DNA of 64,000 nt from Rhodoferax sp. OV413 (GCA_945861785.1 CAMAWD010000001.1:1-64000), one strand, 5' to 3'. Counted from the first letter of the stretch, positions 27,398-36,516 are shown. The notes: generated from the letters alone by a model not told the origin. Numbers and translations are program-made.

Positions 27398-28099
27398 ATG
27401 CCAAGCTCCGTCATCCTGCCAGCCCCCACCAGGACCGACCCCGCGATCACCGTGCCCTGGGTCACGCCCCCCCTGCACGAGCAGGTGTATGCGTCGATCC
27501 TCGAAGCCATTTGCGGTGGCGTCATGCGCTCTGGCGAGCGGATCAACCAGGACGAACTGGCGGCCCGGCTCAAGGTGTCGCGCCAACCGGTGACTCAGGC
27601 ACTGACCGTGCTGCGCAAACAGGACTTCGTGCAGGACACCGGGCGGCGCGGGTTGATCGTGGCACCGCTGCGCCGCAGCTTCTTCGAGTCGCTCTACCAG
27701 TTGCGGGAGTCGCTCGACCCGATGGCCGCACGACTTGCCGCGCGTCACCATGGGCGCATCTCGGCGGCGTCCGCCCAAGCCCTGCTGAAAAGCGGACAGG
27801 ACGCCCTGGAACAGGGCGACGTTGCCACGCTGACCAGCGCCGACATGGCCTTCCACATGTGGATCTATGAGGCCTCGGACAACCCGCTGCTGGCCGAGAT
27901 GCTGCGCATGTACTGGCACCACCTGCGCCGCTCGATGGTCGCAGTGGTCGGCCCCTCGCACGACCGGCGTCGGGTATGGGAGGAACACGCGCAGATCCTG
28001 GCGGCGATCCTGCGTGGCGACGAGGCGCGGGCCGAGCAACTGTCGCTGCAACACATCCGCGAAGCGGCCGAACGCGTGGTCCAGAGCCTGCCCGAATAG
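27398..28099 (+). CDS. GntR-family regulator, FadR/FCD subfamily
   Basis: 233 residues. A winged helix at about 27-90 (LHEQVYASILEAICGGVMRSGERINQDELAARLKVSRQPVTQALTVLRKQDFV) is followed by an all-helical FCD ligand domain. FCD metal-type residues are suggested by DMAFHMWIYEASDNP and EEHAQILAAILRGD. It begins 30 bp after the TPP enzyme and is likely the last gene of the mutase operon. It converges on the ABC importer operon. As the only regulator in the window it is a candidate for the TTAG-N4-CTAA sites, but no direct evidence links them. Confidence 0.93.
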   Translation: MPSSVILPAPTRTDPAITVPWVTPPLHEQVYASILEAICGGVMRSGERINQDELAARLKVSRQPVTQALTVLRKQDFVQDTGRRGLIVAPLRRSFFESLYQLRESLDPMAARLAARHHGRISAASAQALLKSGQDALEQGDVATLTSADMAFHMWIYEASDNPLLAEMLRMYWHHLRRSMVAVVGPSHDRRRVWEEHAQILAAILRGDEARAEQLSLQHIREAAERVVQSLPE

Positions 28100-28110
28100 C
28101 TGCGCGCGCC

Positions 28111-28128
28111 GCCGGCTGCGCAGCCGGC
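28111..28128. terminator. GC-rich palindrome between convergent genes
   Basis: GCCGGCTGC (28111-28119) is directly followed by its exact reverse complement, GCAGCCGGC (28120-28128). The palindrome sits between the stop of the GntR gene and the stop of the converging ABC ATPase gene. No T-run follows on either strand, so intrinsic termination is possible but weak. Confidence 0.4.
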
Positions 28129-28938
28129 TCAGAACTTGGGTGTGTTCTCGGCGCTCAGCCCCGAGTCACCGCGGACCTCTTCCTGGATCAGCGTCCAGAC
28201 CTCGTCCTCGATTTCATGAAAACGCGGGTTGCGCTTGAGCGCGAGCTTGCGCGGGCGCTCCAGGTCGATGCGCAGGATCTTCTTGACACGGCCGGGCCGG
28301 GCGGTGAACACGGCCACGCGGTCGGACAGGAAGATGGCTTCGTCGATTTGGTGCGTGATGAACAACACCGTCTTCTTGGCCTTGAGCCAGATCTGCAGCA
28401 GCTCTTCCTGCATCAGTTCGCGCGTCTGCGCGTCGAGCGCGGCGAAGGGTTCGTCCATCAGCAGGATCTGCGGGTCCATCACCAGCGCGCGGGCCAGGTT
28501 CACACGTTGTTGCATGCCGCCGGAGAGTTCGTGTGGGTAGTGCTGCTCGAAGCCGGAGAGCCCGACCATGTCGATGAAATACATCGCCCGTTCACGCGCC
28601 TCACGGGCGCCGACCTTCTGGCATTCGAGCCCGTAGACGACGTTCTTCAGCACCGAACGCCAAGGCAGCAGGGAGGCATCCTGGAACACCATGGCGCGAT
28701 CCGGTCCGGGCTTGTTCACCGGGCGGCCGTCGACCGTGATGGTGCCCGCGGTGGCCGGGATCAGGCCATCGACCACGGACAGGAAGGTGGTCTTGCCGCA
28801 GCCCGAGGGGCCGACGATCGACACGAACTCGCCCTCCATGACCTGCAGGTCGACGTCCTGCAGTGCGGCCTGGCGGATCGTGGTGCGCGGCCGCAGGTAG
28901 TCCAGCCGGATTCCCCGGGCTTCGAGTTTCACAGCCAT
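28129..28938 (-). CDS. ABC importer ATPase, nitrate/sulfonate/taurine (SsuB/TauB) type
   Basis: 269 residues. Walker A is GPSGCGKTT, the Q-loop is VFQDASLLPW, the signature is LSGGMQQRVNLARAL, Walker B is ILLMDEPFAALD and the H-loop is FITHQIDEA. It energises uptake with the two permeases just upstream in the operon and the periplasmic binding protein at 34572. It is the last gene of the minus-strand operon that starts with the class II aldolase at 36389. The solute may be an aromatic or sulfonated acid; nothing in the sequence fixes it. Confidence 0.94.
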   Translation of the reverse strand: MAVKLEARGIRLDYLRPRTTIRQAALQDVDLQVMEGEFVSIVGPSGCGKTTFLSVVDGLIPATAGTITVDGRPVNKPGPDRAMVFQDASLLPWRSVLKNVVYGLECQKVGAREARERAMYFIDMVGLSGFEQHYPHELSGGMQQRVNLARALVMDPQILLMDEPFAALDAQTRELMQEELLQIWLKAKKTVLFITHQIDEAIFLSDRVAVFTARPGRVKKILRIDLERPRKLALKRNPRFHEIEDEVWTLIQEEVRGDSGLSAENTPKF

Positions 28939-28969
28939 GCTGGGTCCTTGCGCGAATGGTTGAGGGGCG

Positions 28970-29800
28970 TCATGCGGTGGCGGCCTTCACCGGGCGCCAG
29001 CGCTCCACCCGGTGCTCGATGCCGTAGATGGCCCAGGTGAGCAGCAGCCCGACCACCGCGATGGCCAGGATACCCACAAACACCCGGTCGGTCTGAAATG
29101 CCGCGCCCGAGGCGTTGATCAGGTAACCGATGCCGGCGGACGACGCATAGATTTCGCCCACGACCACGCCCACCATGGCGCGCCCCACGCCCAGACGCAG
29201 GCCGGAGAGCAGGAATGGCACCGAGGTGGGCAGGATGATGTCGCGAAAGCGCTGCCAGTCCGAGGAGCCAAAGCTCTTGGCCACCTTGAGCAGGCGCGCG
29301 TCGGTGGTCTTCACCGCCGCGATGGCGCTCATGGTCAGCGGGATGAAGGTCACCATGGCAATGATGAGCACCTTGGTGAACAAGCCGGTGCCAACCCAGA
29401 TGATCAGCAGCGGGATGAAGACCACCTGCGGCGTGGCGTTGTACGCCGACAGGAACGGTTCGACCGCGTAGCCCAGGCGCCGGTACCAGCCGACGGCCAG
29501 GCCCAGCGGAATGCCGACGGTGAGCGCCATCAGCCCGCCCAGCCCGAAGGCCGTGCCGCTGGCGGCCATATGCTCCCAGATCTCGCCAGAGCTGACCATC
29601 TGCCCCAGGCGCGTCCAGATGCGCGAGGGCGCCGAGATGAAGATCGGGCGGATGCGCAGCAGTCGCGCGTTGTCGCCCAGCACGGGCTCCAGCAGATTGG
29701 CCCAGAAGCCGTTGGACAGTCCTTCCCAGAACAACAGGAACAACAGCACCGCCGCGCCACCCAGGATGGCGTGCTCGAAGCGCTGGTAGAGGCGCGCCAT
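28970..29800 (-). CDS. ABC importer permease, SsuC/TauC type
   Basis: 276 residues with about six membrane segments. ATG 29800 (MARLYQRFEHAILGG) was chosen because the frame upstream is antisense to the neighbouring permease. The cytoplasmic coupling loop is ARLLKVAKSFGSSDWQRFRDIILPTSVPFLLSGLRLGVGRAM. It ends 31 bp before the ATPase gene. It is clearly related to the next permease, so the importer probably uses a heterodimer of two permease subunits, which is less common in this class than a homodimer. Confidence 0.92.
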   Translation of the reverse strand: MARLYQRFEHAILGGAAVLLFLLFWEGLSNGFWANLLEPVLGDNARLLRIRPIFISAPSRIWTRLGQMVSSGEIWEHMAASGTAFGLGGLMALTVGIPLGLAVGWYRRLGYAVEPFLSAYNATPQVVFIPLLIIWVGTGLFTKVLIIAMVTFIPLTMSAIAAVKTTDARLLKVAKSFGSSDWQRFRDIILPTSVPFLLSGLRLGVGRAMVGVVVGEIYASSAGIGYLINASGAAFQTDRVFVGILAIAVVGLLLTWAIYGIEHRVERWRPVKAATA

Positions 29801-29805
29801 GCCGC

Positions 29806-30624
29806 CTACTCCGAAGACCCGACGTTCGGACGCCAGCGGTCGAAGCGCCGCTCGATGCGGTTGAGCCCCTCCGTCGTCACCAGCCCGGTGGCCACGACCA
29901 GCAGCACGCCCACCAGCATCTTGTCGGTCTGGAAGGCATTGCCAGCGGAGGCGATGAAATAGCCGATGCCGGCGGTTGCCGCATAGAGTTCGCCCACGAT
30001 GACCCCGAGCAGCGCGCGCCCCGAGCCGTACTTCAGGCCGGTGAAGATGAAGGGTACGGTGCCCGGCAGCACGATGGTGCGAAAGATCCGGCCCTGCGAG
30101 GCGCTGAAGCTGCGCGCCACGCGCAGGAAGCGCTCGTCGCTGGTGCGCACGCCGGCGCAGGTGCTGATCAGGATCGGGATCACCGCGCCCAGGAACACCA
30201 CCACCACCTTGGACCAGATGCCGATCCCGAACCAGATGATGATCACCGGCAGCAGCGTGATACGCGGGATGGTGTTGAGGGTATGGATGAACGGGCTGCA
30301 CAGGTAGTACAGGCGGCGGTACCAGCCCACCGCCATGCCCAGCGGCACTCCGACTGCGATGGCCATCAGGTAGCCAATCAGGAACTCGCTGGCGCTGACC
30401 CCGATGTCGGCGCGGAATTCGGCCGACGAAAAAACCTCCACCGCCGCCAGCGCCACCTGCGTGGGCGAGGAGATGAACAGCGGGTTCACCCAGGCCAGGC
30501 GAAACGCCAGCTCCCACACCAGCAGGAACAGCAGCAGCGTGGAGCCCCCCACGATGGCGCGTTCGTGGCGCTGGAACAATCCGGGTGCGGCGAATTGCTC
30601 CGCGTCGGGGGTCTCGGATGGCAC
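29806..30624 (-). CDS. ABC importer permease, SsuC/TauC type
   Basis: 272 residues from GTG 30624, which has AAGGAG seven bases upstream. A GTG at 30663 overlapping the hyuA stop is an alternative start. About six membrane segments are seen, with coupling loop ERFLRVARSFSASQGRIFRTIVLPGTVPFIFTGLKYGSGRAL. It is paralogous to the permease at 28970 and separated from it by 5 bp. The two would form the membrane channel for the binding protein at 34572 and the ATPase at 28129. Confidence 0.91.
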   Translation of the reverse strand: MPSETPDAEQFAAPGLFQRHERAIVGGSTLLLFLLVWELAFRLAWVNPLFISSPTQVALAAVEVFSSAEFRADIGVSASEFLIGYLMAIAVGVPLGMAVGWYRRLYYLCSPFIHTLNTIPRITLLPVIIIWFGIGIWSKVVVVFLGAVIPILISTCAGVRTSDERFLRVARSFSASQGRIFRTIVLPGTVPFIFTGLKYGSGRALLGVIVGELYAATAGIGYFIASAGNAFQTDKMLVGVLLVVATGLVTTEGLNRIERRFDRWRPNVGSSE

Positions 30625-30659
30625 GGGCTGGCTCCTTGCGTCGCTGGGTCGAACGCCGC

Positions 30660-32714
30660 TCACTGCAGCGATTCCGAGGTCGGCAGCGTGATCTCGAGGT
30701 TCAGGTACTCGTCCACGTGCGCCAACTCTCCCGGGTACAACACGGTGGTCGAGGTCTGCTCCTCGATCACGGCCGGGCCCCGGATTTCCATGCCCGGCGT
30801 CAGGAGCGCACGCCGGTAGATGGGGGTGTCGAGCGTCAGGCCGGGGCCGAAGTGCACCGGGCGGTGGTGGTTCACCACGGGTTCCGTTGCGGCCGCTGCG
30901 AACGCGCGCAGCCGCGGCTTGGGGATCACGCCCAGGCCCACCACCTTGAAAGTCACGATCTCGACCGGCTGGTTGTCGGCGCTGTGGCCGTAGCGGCGCA
31001 GGTGGGCGGCATGGAAGCGCCCGGCCATGTCCTTGCGTTCGGCTTCGGAGAAGCCGGTCACCGGCACCAGCACTTCGTAGGATTGCCCGGCATAACGCAT
31101 GCCTGCGTAGCGCATGAGCTTGAGCTGCGCGGGCAGCACGTTCTCGCGCAGCAGGTCGGCGGATACCTTCTCCTCCAGGCCCCGGTACATGGCGTCCAGC
31201 GTGGCCACATCGGCGCTGGCCAGACGGGTGAGCCGGGTGACGGAGCGTTCCTGCTGGATGTCGGTCACCAGCATGCCATAGGCACTGAAGGTGCCAGGGT
31301 CGCGCGGCACCAGGATCCGGTGCACGCCCAGGTCGGCTGCGATCTTGTTGGCGGTGGTCGGGCCCATGCCCCCGAACGGGATCAGCGTGAACTCGCGCGG
31401 GTCGTAGCCGCGCTCCACCGTGATGGTGCGCATCGCGGCCACCACGTTGGCCGACAACACGGTCAGGATGCCCCAGGCCGCGTCGGCGGCGGACATGCCC
31501 AGTTCGTGGCCCACGGATTTCATGACCGCGTCGTGCGACTTCTGGCTGTCGATGGGCATCTTGCCGTCGAGCAGCACCTTGGGGTTGAGATGGCCCAGCA
31601 CCACCAGTGCGTCGGTCAGCGTGGCATCGGTGCCGCCGCGCATGTAACACGCCGGGCCGGGCCGGGCGCCGGCACTTTGCGGCCCCACCTTGAGCACGCC
31701 GCCGAGCTGGATCGAGGCCAGGCTGCCACCGCCGGCACCGATGGTGTCGATGTCCACGGCCTCGCTGCGCACCGGATGGCGCGCCACGGTCAGCTCGGAC
31801 TTGGTCAGGGGCAGGCCGGGGATGACCGCCATGTCGGTGCTGGTACCACCCACGTCGAAGGACAGCAGGTTCTCGATGCCCTTGACGTCGCCGAGGTAGC
31901 GGCTGCCGATCACGCCGGCCACCGGGCCGGACATCATGGTCTGCACCGGCGTGGCGGCCAGCATGGCCGCGCTGGCCGCACCCCCGTCGGACTTCATCAT
32001 CAGGATGCGGGCCTGCGGGAAATACGACTGCGACAGGCGCTCCAGGTCCTGCAGGTAGCGGGCCGTGGGCGGGCCGATGTAGGCATTGGCCACGGCCGAG
32101 GCGGTGCGTTCGTACTCGCGCCACTGCGGATTGACGTTGCTGGAGAGCGACACATAGACCTGCGGTGCCAGGCGGCGGATCACCTCGGCAGCGGCCTGCT
32201 CATGGCGCGGATTGGCATACGAGAACAGGAACGACACGGCGATGGCGTCCACCTTCTGTGCCACCAGCCCGGCCACGGCACGCTCCAGGCCGGCGATGTC
32301 GATCGGCTCGACCACCTCGCCCTGGTAGTCCAGGCGCTCGCGCACCTCGACCACGCGGTCACGGGTCAGCAGCATCTTGGGCGCCGGCGAGTACATGTTG
32401 AACACGTCTGCGCCGCGCCACTGGCGGCCGATCTCGTAGACATCGCGGAAGCCCTGCGTGGTGATCAGGCCCACGCGCACCCCCTTGCCCTCGAGCATGG
32501 TGTTGAGCGCCGCGGTCGAGCCGTGCAGGATCAGTGCCACGGAGTCGGGCCCGAACTCGGCGTGGAACTCGCGTGCGATCTCGTCCATCACCAGCATCGG
32601 CTGGCCCGGGTTGGAGGAGTACTTGCGGATCGCTATGACCTCGCCCTGGTCCTCGTCGAATGCAGTGACGTCGGTGAAGGTGCCCCCCACGTCGATGCCG
32701 ATGCGCAACCTCAT
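30660..32714 (-). CDS. hyuA: Hydantoinase/oxoprolinase A-type subunit (second copy)
   Basis: 684 residues. It has RIGIDVGGTFTDVTAFD, LHGSTAALNTMLEGKGVRVG, SFDVGGTSTDMAVI and IPFGGMGPTTANKIAADLG, the actin-like ATPase motifs of HyuA. ATG 32714 overlaps the stop of hyuB (ATGA). It differs clearly from the HyuA at 14805, so the window carries two independent systems. Here it sits between a hyuB and importer genes in one operon, suggesting the imported solute, or its product after the aldolase step, is the substrate. Possible reactions are cyclic amide hydrolysis or ATP-dependent carboxylation. Confidence 0.88.
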   Translation of the reverse strand: MRLRIGIDVGGTFTDVTAFDEDQGEVIAIRKYSSNPGQPMLVMDEIAREFHAEFGPDSVALILHGSTAALNTMLEGKGVRVGLITTQGFRDVYEIGRQWRGADVFNMYSPAPKMLLTRDRVVEVRERLDYQGEVVEPIDIAGLERAVAGLVAQKVDAIAVSFLFSYANPRHEQAAAEVIRRLAPQVYVSLSSNVNPQWREYERTASAVANAYIGPPTARYLQDLERLSQSYFPQARILMMKSDGGAASAAMLAATPVQTMMSGPVAGVIGSRYLGDVKGIENLLSFDVGGTSTDMAVIPGLPLTKSELTVARHPVRSEAVDIDTIGAGGGSLASIQLGGVLKVGPQSAGARPGPACYMRGGTDATLTDALVVLGHLNPKVLLDGKMPIDSQKSHDAVMKSVGHELGMSAADAAWGILTVLSANVVAAMRTITVERGYDPREFTLIPFGGMGPTTANKIAADLGVHRILVPRDPGTFSAYGMLVTDIQQERSVTRLTRLASADVATLDAMYRGLEEKVSADLLRENVLPAQLKLMRYAGMRYAGQSYEVLVPVTGFSEAERKDMAGRFHAAHLRRYGHSADNQPVEIVTFKVVGLGVIPKPRLRAFAAAATEPVVNHHRPVHFGPGLTLDTPIYRRALLTPGMEIRGPAVIEEQTSTTVLYPGELAHVDEYLNLEITLPTSESLQ

Positions 32715-34447
32715 GCCGCCACCTCCTTGGCGGCGCGCAGCCTGGCGGTCTGGGCCAGGTCGAGTTCGTGCGTCCGGGGATCCAGCACCACGCCGTAGTC
32801 GCGCGCGGCGGCGGCCAGGGTGATGTAGCCGCAGACGACGTCCTGGCGGACGCGCTCCGGGTCGCGTTCGTGCGGGTCGCCCCAGCCGCCGCCGCCGGCC
32901 AGCTTCCAAGAGATGACATCGTCGGCCTGCAGGCGCAGGGCGGCGGTCTTGGAGTGCAGCGGCCGCTCCTGCGGCTTGCCCGGATTGAGCACCGCTGCGC
33001 CGGGCTGGGCCGGCGTGGCCCCGAGCGCGCCGGGTGATGAGAACTTGAACCGGTCGGTACGCAGGTTGAACAGCATTTCCTCACCCAGCACATGCCATTC
33101 ACGCAGCGAGCCCAGGCCGCCCCGGTACTTGCCGGCGCCGGCGGAGTCCGGCACCAGTTCGTAGCGGTCGATGCGAATCGGGAACTCGGTTTCCAGGGCC
33201 TCGACCGGCGTGTTCATGACGTTGATGACCAGATCGTCCTGGGCGCTGACACCGTCGGCATGCGGCCGTGCGCCGCCGCCACCGTTGTAGATCTCGTGGA
33301 ACGACGACCAGCGTCCGGTGCGCGGATTGTGGCCGGAGCCGGTCAGGCCGCCGCTGCCAGAACTGCCGGGCGCCGGGATCATGTGCGGCGCCACCTGGCC
33401 GAGCACGCGGCAGCAGACCGAGGCCACCATCTGCCCGGCCCGCACGTACATGTTCACGGGGGCGGGGTACTTGGGGTTGAGCAGCGAGCCTTCGGGCGGG
33501 AAGGTGATTTTCACCACCCGGGCCATGCCATCGTTGACCGGCAGGTTCGGGCCGAACGCCATCTTGACCCAGCACTCCAGCACCGTGCGCGATACGCAGG
33601 GCCGCAGGTTCAGGGGGCCGATGGCCTGGGGGTCGCTGTCCAGGATGAAGTTGAACTCGTCGCCCTTGATCTCCAGCGAACAGCTGATGCGAAACGGTTT
33701 GTCCCGGCCTGCGCCGTCGTCGTCGAGGTAGTCGGTCTCGGGGCCGTAAATGCCCGGGGGCAGCTTGGCGATCTCCTTGCGCAGCTCGGCCTCGCAGATG
33801 TCCATCCAGCGGCTCCAGCAGGCGTGGACCTTGCCCAGCCCGTGTTTCCTGAACAGCGCGGTGAACTTCTGCACGCCGTAGACGTTGGTCTGCGCCTGCG
33901 CGTTGACGTCGCCCCAGGTCACCTCGGGCGTGCGCGTGTTGGCACAGATGATCTCGTAGACGTCCTGGTTCAGTTCGCCGGCGATGAACAGGCGCACCGG
34001 CGGCAGCAGCAGCCCTTCCTGGAACAGGTCGGTGGCAGCGGGGCTGTTGGTGCCCGGCACCATGCCGCCGAAATCGGGCTTGTGCGCGGTGTTGCCGATG
34101 TAGGCGGCCAATTTTCCTTCATGGAATACCGGGGAGATCACGGTCACGTCGGTGGCGTGGTTCTGGCAGGCGCGGTAGGGGTGGTTGACGATGATCGCGT
34201 CGCCCGGCGACAGCCTGCCGTTGTAGACCCGGTGCACCTCGCGCACCTGGGCCGAGATCGGGCCGATGTGCAGTGGCTGGGGAATGCCCTGCGCCACCAG
34301 GCGCGCCTGCGGATCGAAGATGCAGAATGTGAAGTCCTGGCTCTCCTTGATGACGTTCGAGTAGCCGGTGCGCATCATGTTGACGGTCAGCTCCCGTGCA
34401 ATCTGCTGCGTCGACTGGTAAATGACCTCTAGATCAATTGCGTTCAA
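32711..34447 (-). CDS. hyuB: Hydantoinase B/oxoprolinase-type subunit (second copy)
   Basis: 578 residues. The start NAIDLEVIYQSTQQIARELTVNMMRTGYSNVIKESQDFTFCIFDPQ is the family opening. VNHPYRACQNHATDVTVISPVF, HKPDFGGMVPGTNSPAATDLFQEGLLLPPVRLF and YELVPDSAGAGKYRGGLGSLREW follow. No ATG is available at the N-terminus. A TTG at 34447 with GGAG eight bases upstream is the best start, and the next methionines lie inside the conserved region. It is the partner of the HyuA at 30660 and coupled to it. It lies 124 bp after the binding-protein gene, past a hairpin. Confidence 0.87.
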   Translation of the reverse strand: MNAIDLEVIYQSTQQIARELTVNMMRTGYSNVIKESQDFTFCIFDPQARLVAQGIPQPLHIGPISAQVREVHRVYNGRLSPGDAIIVNHPYRACQNHATDVTVISPVFHEGKLAAYIGNTAHKPDFGGMVPGTNSPAATDLFQEGLLLPPVRLFIAGELNQDVYEIICANTRTPEVTWGDVNAQAQTNVYGVQKFTALFRKHGLGKVHACWSRWMDICEAELRKEIAKLPPGIYGPETDYLDDDGAGRDKPFRISCSLEIKGDEFNFILDSDPQAIGPLNLRPCVSRTVLECWVKMAFGPNLPVNDGMARVVKITFPPEGSLLNPKYPAPVNMYVRAGQMVASVCCRVLGQVAPHMIPAPGSSGSGGLTGSGHNPRTGRWSSFHEIYNGGGGARPHADGVSAQDDLVINVMNTPVEALETEFPIRIDRYELVPDSAGAGKYRGGLGSLREWHVLGEEMLFNLRTDRFKFSSPGALGATPAQPGAAVLNPGKPQERPLHSKTAALRLQADDVISWKLAGGGGWGDPHERDPERVRQDVVCGYITLAAAARDYGVVLDPRTHELDLAQTARLRAAKEVAA

Positions 34448-34497
34448 TGGTTTGCTCCGCGACGGTAGTGGGGATCATTCTCTGCATTCAAGCGCGC

Positions 34498-34528
34498 GCC
34501 ACCCGAGGCCGCAAGCGGCGAGGGTGGC
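34498..34528 (-). terminator. Intra-operon hairpin after the binding-protein gene
   Basis: GCCACCC (34498-34504) pairs with GGGTGGC (34522-34528), and inside it GCCGC pairs with GCGGC around AA. The hairpin lies 44 bp after the stop of the ABC binding protein, with no T-run. Such hairpins often stabilise the abundant binding-protein message or attenuate downstream genes. Confidence 0.4.
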
Positions 34529-34571
34529 GTGACGGGACTGTGTGCAGGCCCGGTGCGGACGGCGAGCGGCT

Positions 34572-35591
34572 TCAGATGCCGTATTTTCTCTTCATTTCGT
34601 CGAAGAAGCCTTCCTTCTTGAGGGCCTCGACGATGCTCAGGTCCACATAATTGGCCGGCTCGCGGTTGGACAACGCCGGCCCCATGGTGTGCACTTCGCC
34701 GATCACGTTCGTCACCGCGGCGGCAGACGGCGTGAAATCTCGGGGGTAGATCTTCTTGAGCGTGTCGTACGCGTCGTCGATGACGCCTTTGGAAGTGGTC
34801 TTGAACTCCTTGGCGATGACCTCGCGCGCCCACTTCTCGTCCGAAAGGGCCTTGTAGACGCCCTCGACATTGGCCTTGACGAAACGCTTGAGGAGGTCCG
34901 GGTGCGACTTGGCGTAGTCTTTGCTGACCACCAGCCCGTTGAAGATCCAGGGTGCGCCGTCCTTGCCGAGGTCGACCATCAGCACCAAGCCCTTTTCACG
35001 TGCCGTTGCGGTGGCAGGTGACACGTAGGGGGCCGCCAGGACCTGCCCGGACAGCTGCGCGGCAAGCCGCTGCGAGGCGCCACCCAGTTGCACGATGGTG
35101 ACGTCTTTGCGGGTCATCTTCATCTGTTGCAGCGCCAGGCTGACGGCCATGTCGCTCTCTGAGGTCAAGGCGCTGACGGCCACTTTCTGGCCCTTGAGAT
35201 CGGCCGGCGACTTGACGCTCGGGTTGGCATAGAGGTCCATCGGCATCACATTGCTGCTCGATGTGATGAGCCGCAGGTCAGCCCCTTCCCGGTTGGCGTT
35301 GACGACCACCGAGAAACCGACCTGCATCGCCTGCAGCTTGCCCGCCAGCAACACTTGCACGCCGCGCGAACCGCCCTCGATGGTCACCAGCTCGGGCTTG
35401 ATCTTGTAGGTGGCATAGGTGCCGGCGGCCTCGGCGAACCGGGGGGCCAGCGAGGTGATGTCGCCCGGCACCATGCCCACGGCAAAAGTGTCCTGGGCCA
35501 TTGCGGGCGCCACCGAAAACGCCAGGGCTGCCGCGCCTGCGACGGCGGAAATGGTGCGCCGGACAAATCGGAACCAATGAATTTTTTGCAT
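34572..35591 (-). CDS. ABC importer periplasmic binding protein, SsuA/THI5-like
   Basis: 339 residues. A twin-arginine-free signal peptide (FVRRTISAVAGAAALAFSVAPAMA) precedes QDTFAVGMVPGDITSLAPRFAEAAG. Later blocks include GGSRGVQVLLAGKLQAMQVGFSV, LKGQKVAVSALTSESDMAVSLALQQMKM and FVKANVEGVYKAL. This is the NMT1/THI5-like binding-protein fold used for sulfonates, pyrimidine precursors and aromatic acids. It pairs with the two permeases and the ATPase further down the operon. It starts 18 bp after the aldolase gene. Confidence 0.9.
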   Translation of the reverse strand: MQKIHWFRFVRRTISAVAGAAALAFSVAPAMAQDTFAVGMVPGDITSLAPRFAEAAGTYATYKIKPELVTIEGGSRGVQVLLAGKLQAMQVGFSVVVNANREGADLRLITSSSNVMPMDLYANPSVKSPADLKGQKVAVSALTSESDMAVSLALQQMKMTRKDVTIVQLGGASQRLAAQLSGQVLAAPYVSPATATAREKGLVLMVDLGKDGAPWIFNGLVVSKDYAKSHPDLLKRFVKANVEGVYKALSDEKWAREVIAKEFKTTSKGVIDDAYDTLKKIYPRDFTPSAAAVTNVIGEVHTMGPALSNREPANYVDLSIVEALKKEGFFDEMKRKYGI

Positions 35592-35609
35592 GTGTGTCTC
35601 CTTGGAAGG

Positions 35610-36389
35610 TCAGAGTGGGTCGGGGGCCGGCGAACCTGCGCTGGCGGCGAGTAATCGGATGTAGTGGCGCCAGGTCCATTGGAAGACATCGGCGCCATGG
35701 GCTTGCGCCTTCTGGTCCTGGGTTTCCCGCAGCCGGCGGAAGTACTCCTGGTCTTCCGGGCTGATCACCTCTGGCTTGCCCCCGGCTTTGGCGATCTCCA
35801 GGGTGATGCTGGCCAGCGTCTCGAGCTGGATGGCGCGGATGGTGGCCTCCTGGACCGAGGCCCCGGTGGTCACGATGCCGTGGCCGCGCAGGATGCACAC
35901 ATGCTTGTAGCCCATGCAACGCACCAGCGCCTCGCCCACCGCGCGCTCGCGGATCAGGATCGAGCGTGGGAAGATCGGAATCCCGGCAGCCGCCAGCGCC
36001 ATCGCGTTGGGGTCAAAGGCACCGAAGATCGGCTGAAGTTCGAGGCCCAGCAGGGTGCAGATCAGCGAGGCGCGCGGATGCGCATGGACGACGGCCTTGA
36101 CCTCGGGGCGTGCACGGTAGATCTCGCCGTGGATCGGCAGTTCGGAAGGGGTCTCGTAGGCGCCGGCGCCGTCGAGGTCCTGGCCGTCGAACGACACGCT
36201 GCGCACGGCCTCGGCCTGGGTGAAAACGAGCCCGGCCTCATCCCTGCCTCGGCAGCGGATCAGCATGCGGGAGCTGTCCAGCCGGGCACTGACATGCCCC
36301 GTGGTCTCCCGCACCAGGCCCAGGTGACCCAGCAAACGACACGCAGTCGCGATTGTTTCCTCCACCGATTCCACCGTGCCTCCTGCCAT
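35610..36389 (-). CDS. Class II aldolase/adducin-family protein
   Basis: 259 residues. ETTGHVSARLD, TPSELPIHGEIYRARPEVKAVVHAHPRASL (zinc-ligand His pair HAH) and ILRGHGIVTTGASVQEA (third His) mark the L-fuculose-phosphate-aldolase/adducin fold. Members cleave or decarboxylate hydroxy acids, for example 4-hydroxy-3-methoxy or ribulose-type substrates. It is the first gene of the seven-gene minus-strand operon that also encodes binding protein, HyuB, HyuA, two permeases and ATPase. The promoter at 36448-36516 is shared with the divergent dioxygenase gene. Confidence 0.9.
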   Translation of the reverse strand: MAGGTVESVEETIATACRLLGHLGLVRETTGHVSARLDSSRMLIRCRGRDEAGLVFTQAEAVRSVSFDGQDLDGAGAYETPSELPIHGEIYRARPEVKAVVHAHPRASLICTLLGLELQPIFGAFDPNAMALAAAGIPIFPRSILIRERAVGEALVRCMGYKHVCILRGHGIVTTGASVQEATIRAIQLETLASITLEIAKAGGKPEVISPEDQEYFRRLRETQDQKAQAHGADVFQWTWRHYIRLLAASAGSPAPDPL

Positions 36390-36447
36390 TTTGAGCGTCC
36401 CCCCACCGAACTGCTGCCACGCCTGGGCTGACGCGTGTCAGCGGGAC

Positions 36448-36516
36448 TTGACAACCCGGACTCAGAATTCTACTGATAAGAGATCTAATCGTATGGGTGG
36501 ATTTGCGCCAAGTCAA
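36448..36516. promoter_or_regulatory. Divergent promoters around a TTAG-type operator
   Basis: Minus strand (aldolase operon): TTGACT (36516-36511), 17 bp, TACGAT (36493-36488). Plus strand (dioxygenase): TTGACA (36448-36453), 17 bp, then a poor -10 TACTGA (36471-36476). Between them ATAAG-AGAT-CTAAT (36476-36489) is one base off a perfect inverted repeat of the TTAG-N4-CTAA motif and touches both -10 boxes. A bound repressor would silence both directions. Confidence 0.55.

Noticed and set aside
28111-28128. CRISPR-like or attachment repeat
   Set aside because: It is a single self-complementary GC palindrome between convergent stops with no further copies noticed nearby.
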